From positions 631,409 to 695,408 of the forward strand of contig NZ_UGJJ01000002.1 in assembly GCF_900451175.1 (NCBI RefSeq): a stretch of 64,000 nt of DNA, given 5' to 3'. Both the position numbers and the translations under genes were made by a program. Numbering within the stretch: the first letter of the stretch is position 1; every line of letters starts with the position of its first letter. The DNA is from Kingella potus. Lineage in GTDB: Bacteria; Pseudomonadota; Gammaproteobacteria; Burkholderiales; Neisseriaceae. This document shows, piece by piece, positions 63,125 to 64,000 of the stretch. The notes under the pieces are model-generated. The model was not told the DNA's origin, did no database searches, and saw nothing but the letters and a program-made list of their open reading frames with translations.

Positions 63125-63349
63125 ATGAAATTAATTGATTATTTGAGCGGCGGAGTTTCCGCCTCCGAGTTGTCAAAAAAAGTGGGAGTCAGTCCCGCGT
63201 TTTTTATGGCAAGTCAAAAACGGGACACAGAAAAATGCCGCCGAAATATTGCCCGAAAATCGAGCAGGCGACGGGCGGGCTGGTTTCGGCGCAAAGACCT
63301 GCGGCCTGACGACTGGCACGAGATTTGGCCTGAATTGAAGGAGGTGTGA
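63125..63349 (+). pseudogene. Cro/YdaS-like regulator with two compensating indels
   Basis: The frame is open for 74 residues, MKLIDYLSGGVSASELSKKV at the start and KDLRPDDWHEIWPELKEV at the end, both typical of Cro/YdaS-like proteins. Between them (about 63203-63288) the expected helix sequence (YGKSKTGHRKMPPKYCPKIE) lies in another frame. A T7 run reduced to T6 near 63200 and an extra base near 63288 explain this. The DNA-binding helix is therefore scrambled and the protein probably inactive. Confidence 0.75.
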
Positions 63350-63350
63350 G

Positions 63351-63536
63351 ATGGAGACGAAGCGGTTGAAGCTGAAAAAGAAAGAGCGCAAGCGTTTGGA
63401 GAAGCTGGCGTGGAAGAAGGCGCGCCAAAGCAAGGCTGCGCCGTTTGATGTGCTTTTGTCGCTGGGGAAAACCGCTTTGCTGTGGCTGGAGGATTACCGC
63501 TCTTTTTCCAAGCGTTCGCGCACTGCTTCCAAGTGA
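63351..63536 (+). CDS. Small basic phage protein, unknown
   Basis: 61 residues, very rich in Lys and Arg in the first half (KRLKLKKKERKRLEKLAWKK). GGAGGTG ribosome binding site. It overlaps the gene on the opposite strand tail to tail by 43 bases. Confidence 0.6.
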   Translation: METKRLKLKKKERKRLEKLAWKKARQSKAAPFDVLLSLGKTALLWLEDYRSFSKRSRTASK

Positions 63537-63682
63537 AGCGCGGTTTGTTCGATAAAGTCGGCGATGGTTTGCGCGCTTTGCTTGATGAAGACGGGCTGCG
63601 AGCCTTTCAGAAACATGTCGGGCTTGGCCTGTATGGCTGCTTTGGCGATTTCTACGGCCTGATTGTAAGCAGATTCATTCAT
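63494..63682 (-). CDS. Small phage protein, unknown
   Basis: 62 residues, helical, starting MNESAYNQAVEIAKAAIQAK; GGAG binding site seven bases upstream of ATG 63682. Unknown function. Confidence 0.55.
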   Translation of the reverse strand: MNESAYNQAVEIAKAAIQAKPDMFLKGSQPVFIKQSAQTIADFIEQTALHLEAVRERLEKER

Positions 63683-63845
63683 TTCAAATCTCCGTGGAGG
63701 GTTGTTGGTGAACTTCGATTCTACACGGATGAATGACAAAGCGGACAGACGCTTGACGGCACGACAGACGGCAAAAAAGCCCCCGAACGGGTCGGGGGAA
63801 CGAAAGAACTATATCACTTCACTCAATGAAATTGAGGAGGAAATT

Positions 63846-64000
63846 ATGCCCTTGAAACCTTTGAAGCGCAACAGCCAGTGTGCGCGTTTGTTGGAATATT
63901 TGCAGGCGGGCGGCTCGGTTACGAGTTTGAAGCCTATGCGAAGTTTGGCATTACGCAGCTTGCCGCGCGATTACCGAATTGGAAGGGCGCGGGTGGTGAT
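63846..64000 (+). pseudogene. Phage HTH protein fragment with two one-base losses (runs off the window)
   Basis: Starts MPLKPLKRNSQCARLLEYLQ after GAGGAGG. The expected continuation EAYAKFGITQLAAR lies one frame away after GTTACGAGTTTG, and ITELEGRGW lies in a third frame. Loss of one T and one C would explain this. Rest of the gene is outside the window. Confidence 0.6.

Larger units (their letters stand above)
52790..64000. mobile_element. Left arm of a decayed prophage (continues past the window)
   Basis: From about 52.8 kb the gene content changes to short overlapping genes of phage type: AlpA-like regulator, RecT, YqaJ exonuclease, KilA-N antirepressor, S24 repressor, Cro-like protein. 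No integrase lies at the outer end, although an excisionase-like AlpA gene does. Several early genes carry single-base indels. No structural genes are within the window. Confidence 0.85.

Overview
The window comes from a member of the Neisseriaceae, most likely Neisseria in the broad sense. The DNA uptake sequence AGGCCGTCTGAA occurs dozens of times on both strands, singly or as inverted pairs that form intergenic hairpins. This is the AG-DUS dialect, not the AT-DUS of meningococcus and gonococcus and not the Kingella or Eikenella dialects. Protein sequences and local gene orders (yfhL-like ferredoxin, tRNA-tuf-tRNA-secE-nusG, rplKAJL-rpoBC, alpha operon ending in rplQ) are neisserial. Most of the window looks GC-rich, but the ribosomal blocks at 1-7.8 kb and 30.9-35 kb are clearly AT-rich. 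A high-GC commensal such as N. bacilliformis is possible; the species is a guess.

Layout. 1-7047: the end of the spc operon and the alpha operon (rpsH to rplQ, with secY, infA, rpmJ and rpoA), closed by a hairpin terminator. 7.1-28.8 kb: housekeeping genes in short units: a secreted protein, miaB, nagZ, a DegP-type lipoprotein protease, a membrane protein with dolP, fabG, mgtE, a secreted protein, plsC with gmhB, secB, an ABC exporter, dprA, smg, topA, a DUF4349 lipoprotein with rsmD, then a ferredoxin. 29.2-43.9 kb: tRNA-Tyr, -Gly and -Thr, tuf, tRNA-Trp, secE, nusG, a recently inserted IS1595-family element, rplK, rplA, rplJ, rplL, rpoB and rpoC. 44-52.7 kb: aroQ, a secreted protein flanked by a Kingella-dialect DUS hairpin, an ADP-ribosylglycohydrolase, an MFS transporter, a free-methionine sulfoxide reductase, an acyltransferase, a peroxiredoxin-glutaredoxin fusion and an FAD disulfide reductase. 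This part holds several dispersed repeats.

52.8-64.0 kb: the left arm of a prophage that continues past the window. It has an AlpA-type regulator at the outer end with no integrase beside it, a RecT/YqaJ recombination module, a KilA-N antirepressor with an unusual leader, a PIN-domain gene pair, an S24 repressor gene, a Cro-like gene and an early HTH gene. The last three carry one-base indels, so the prophage looks decayed (or the sequence has errors there). The repressor operator 12-mer ATAGCAAAGATA occurs at both early promoters.

The most interesting structure is at 60.4-61.35 kb. Two tandem cassettes each contain a strong reverse-strand promoter, a 17- or 21-residue hydrophobic micro-ORF with a good ribosome binding site, and a ribbon-helix-helix gene. 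In each, a sigma70-type promoter on the opposite strand points back across the micro-ORF; in one cassette this antisense unit also ends at a clear terminator. The arrangement and the peptides resemble the Ibs/Sib type I toxin-antitoxin loci of E. coli.
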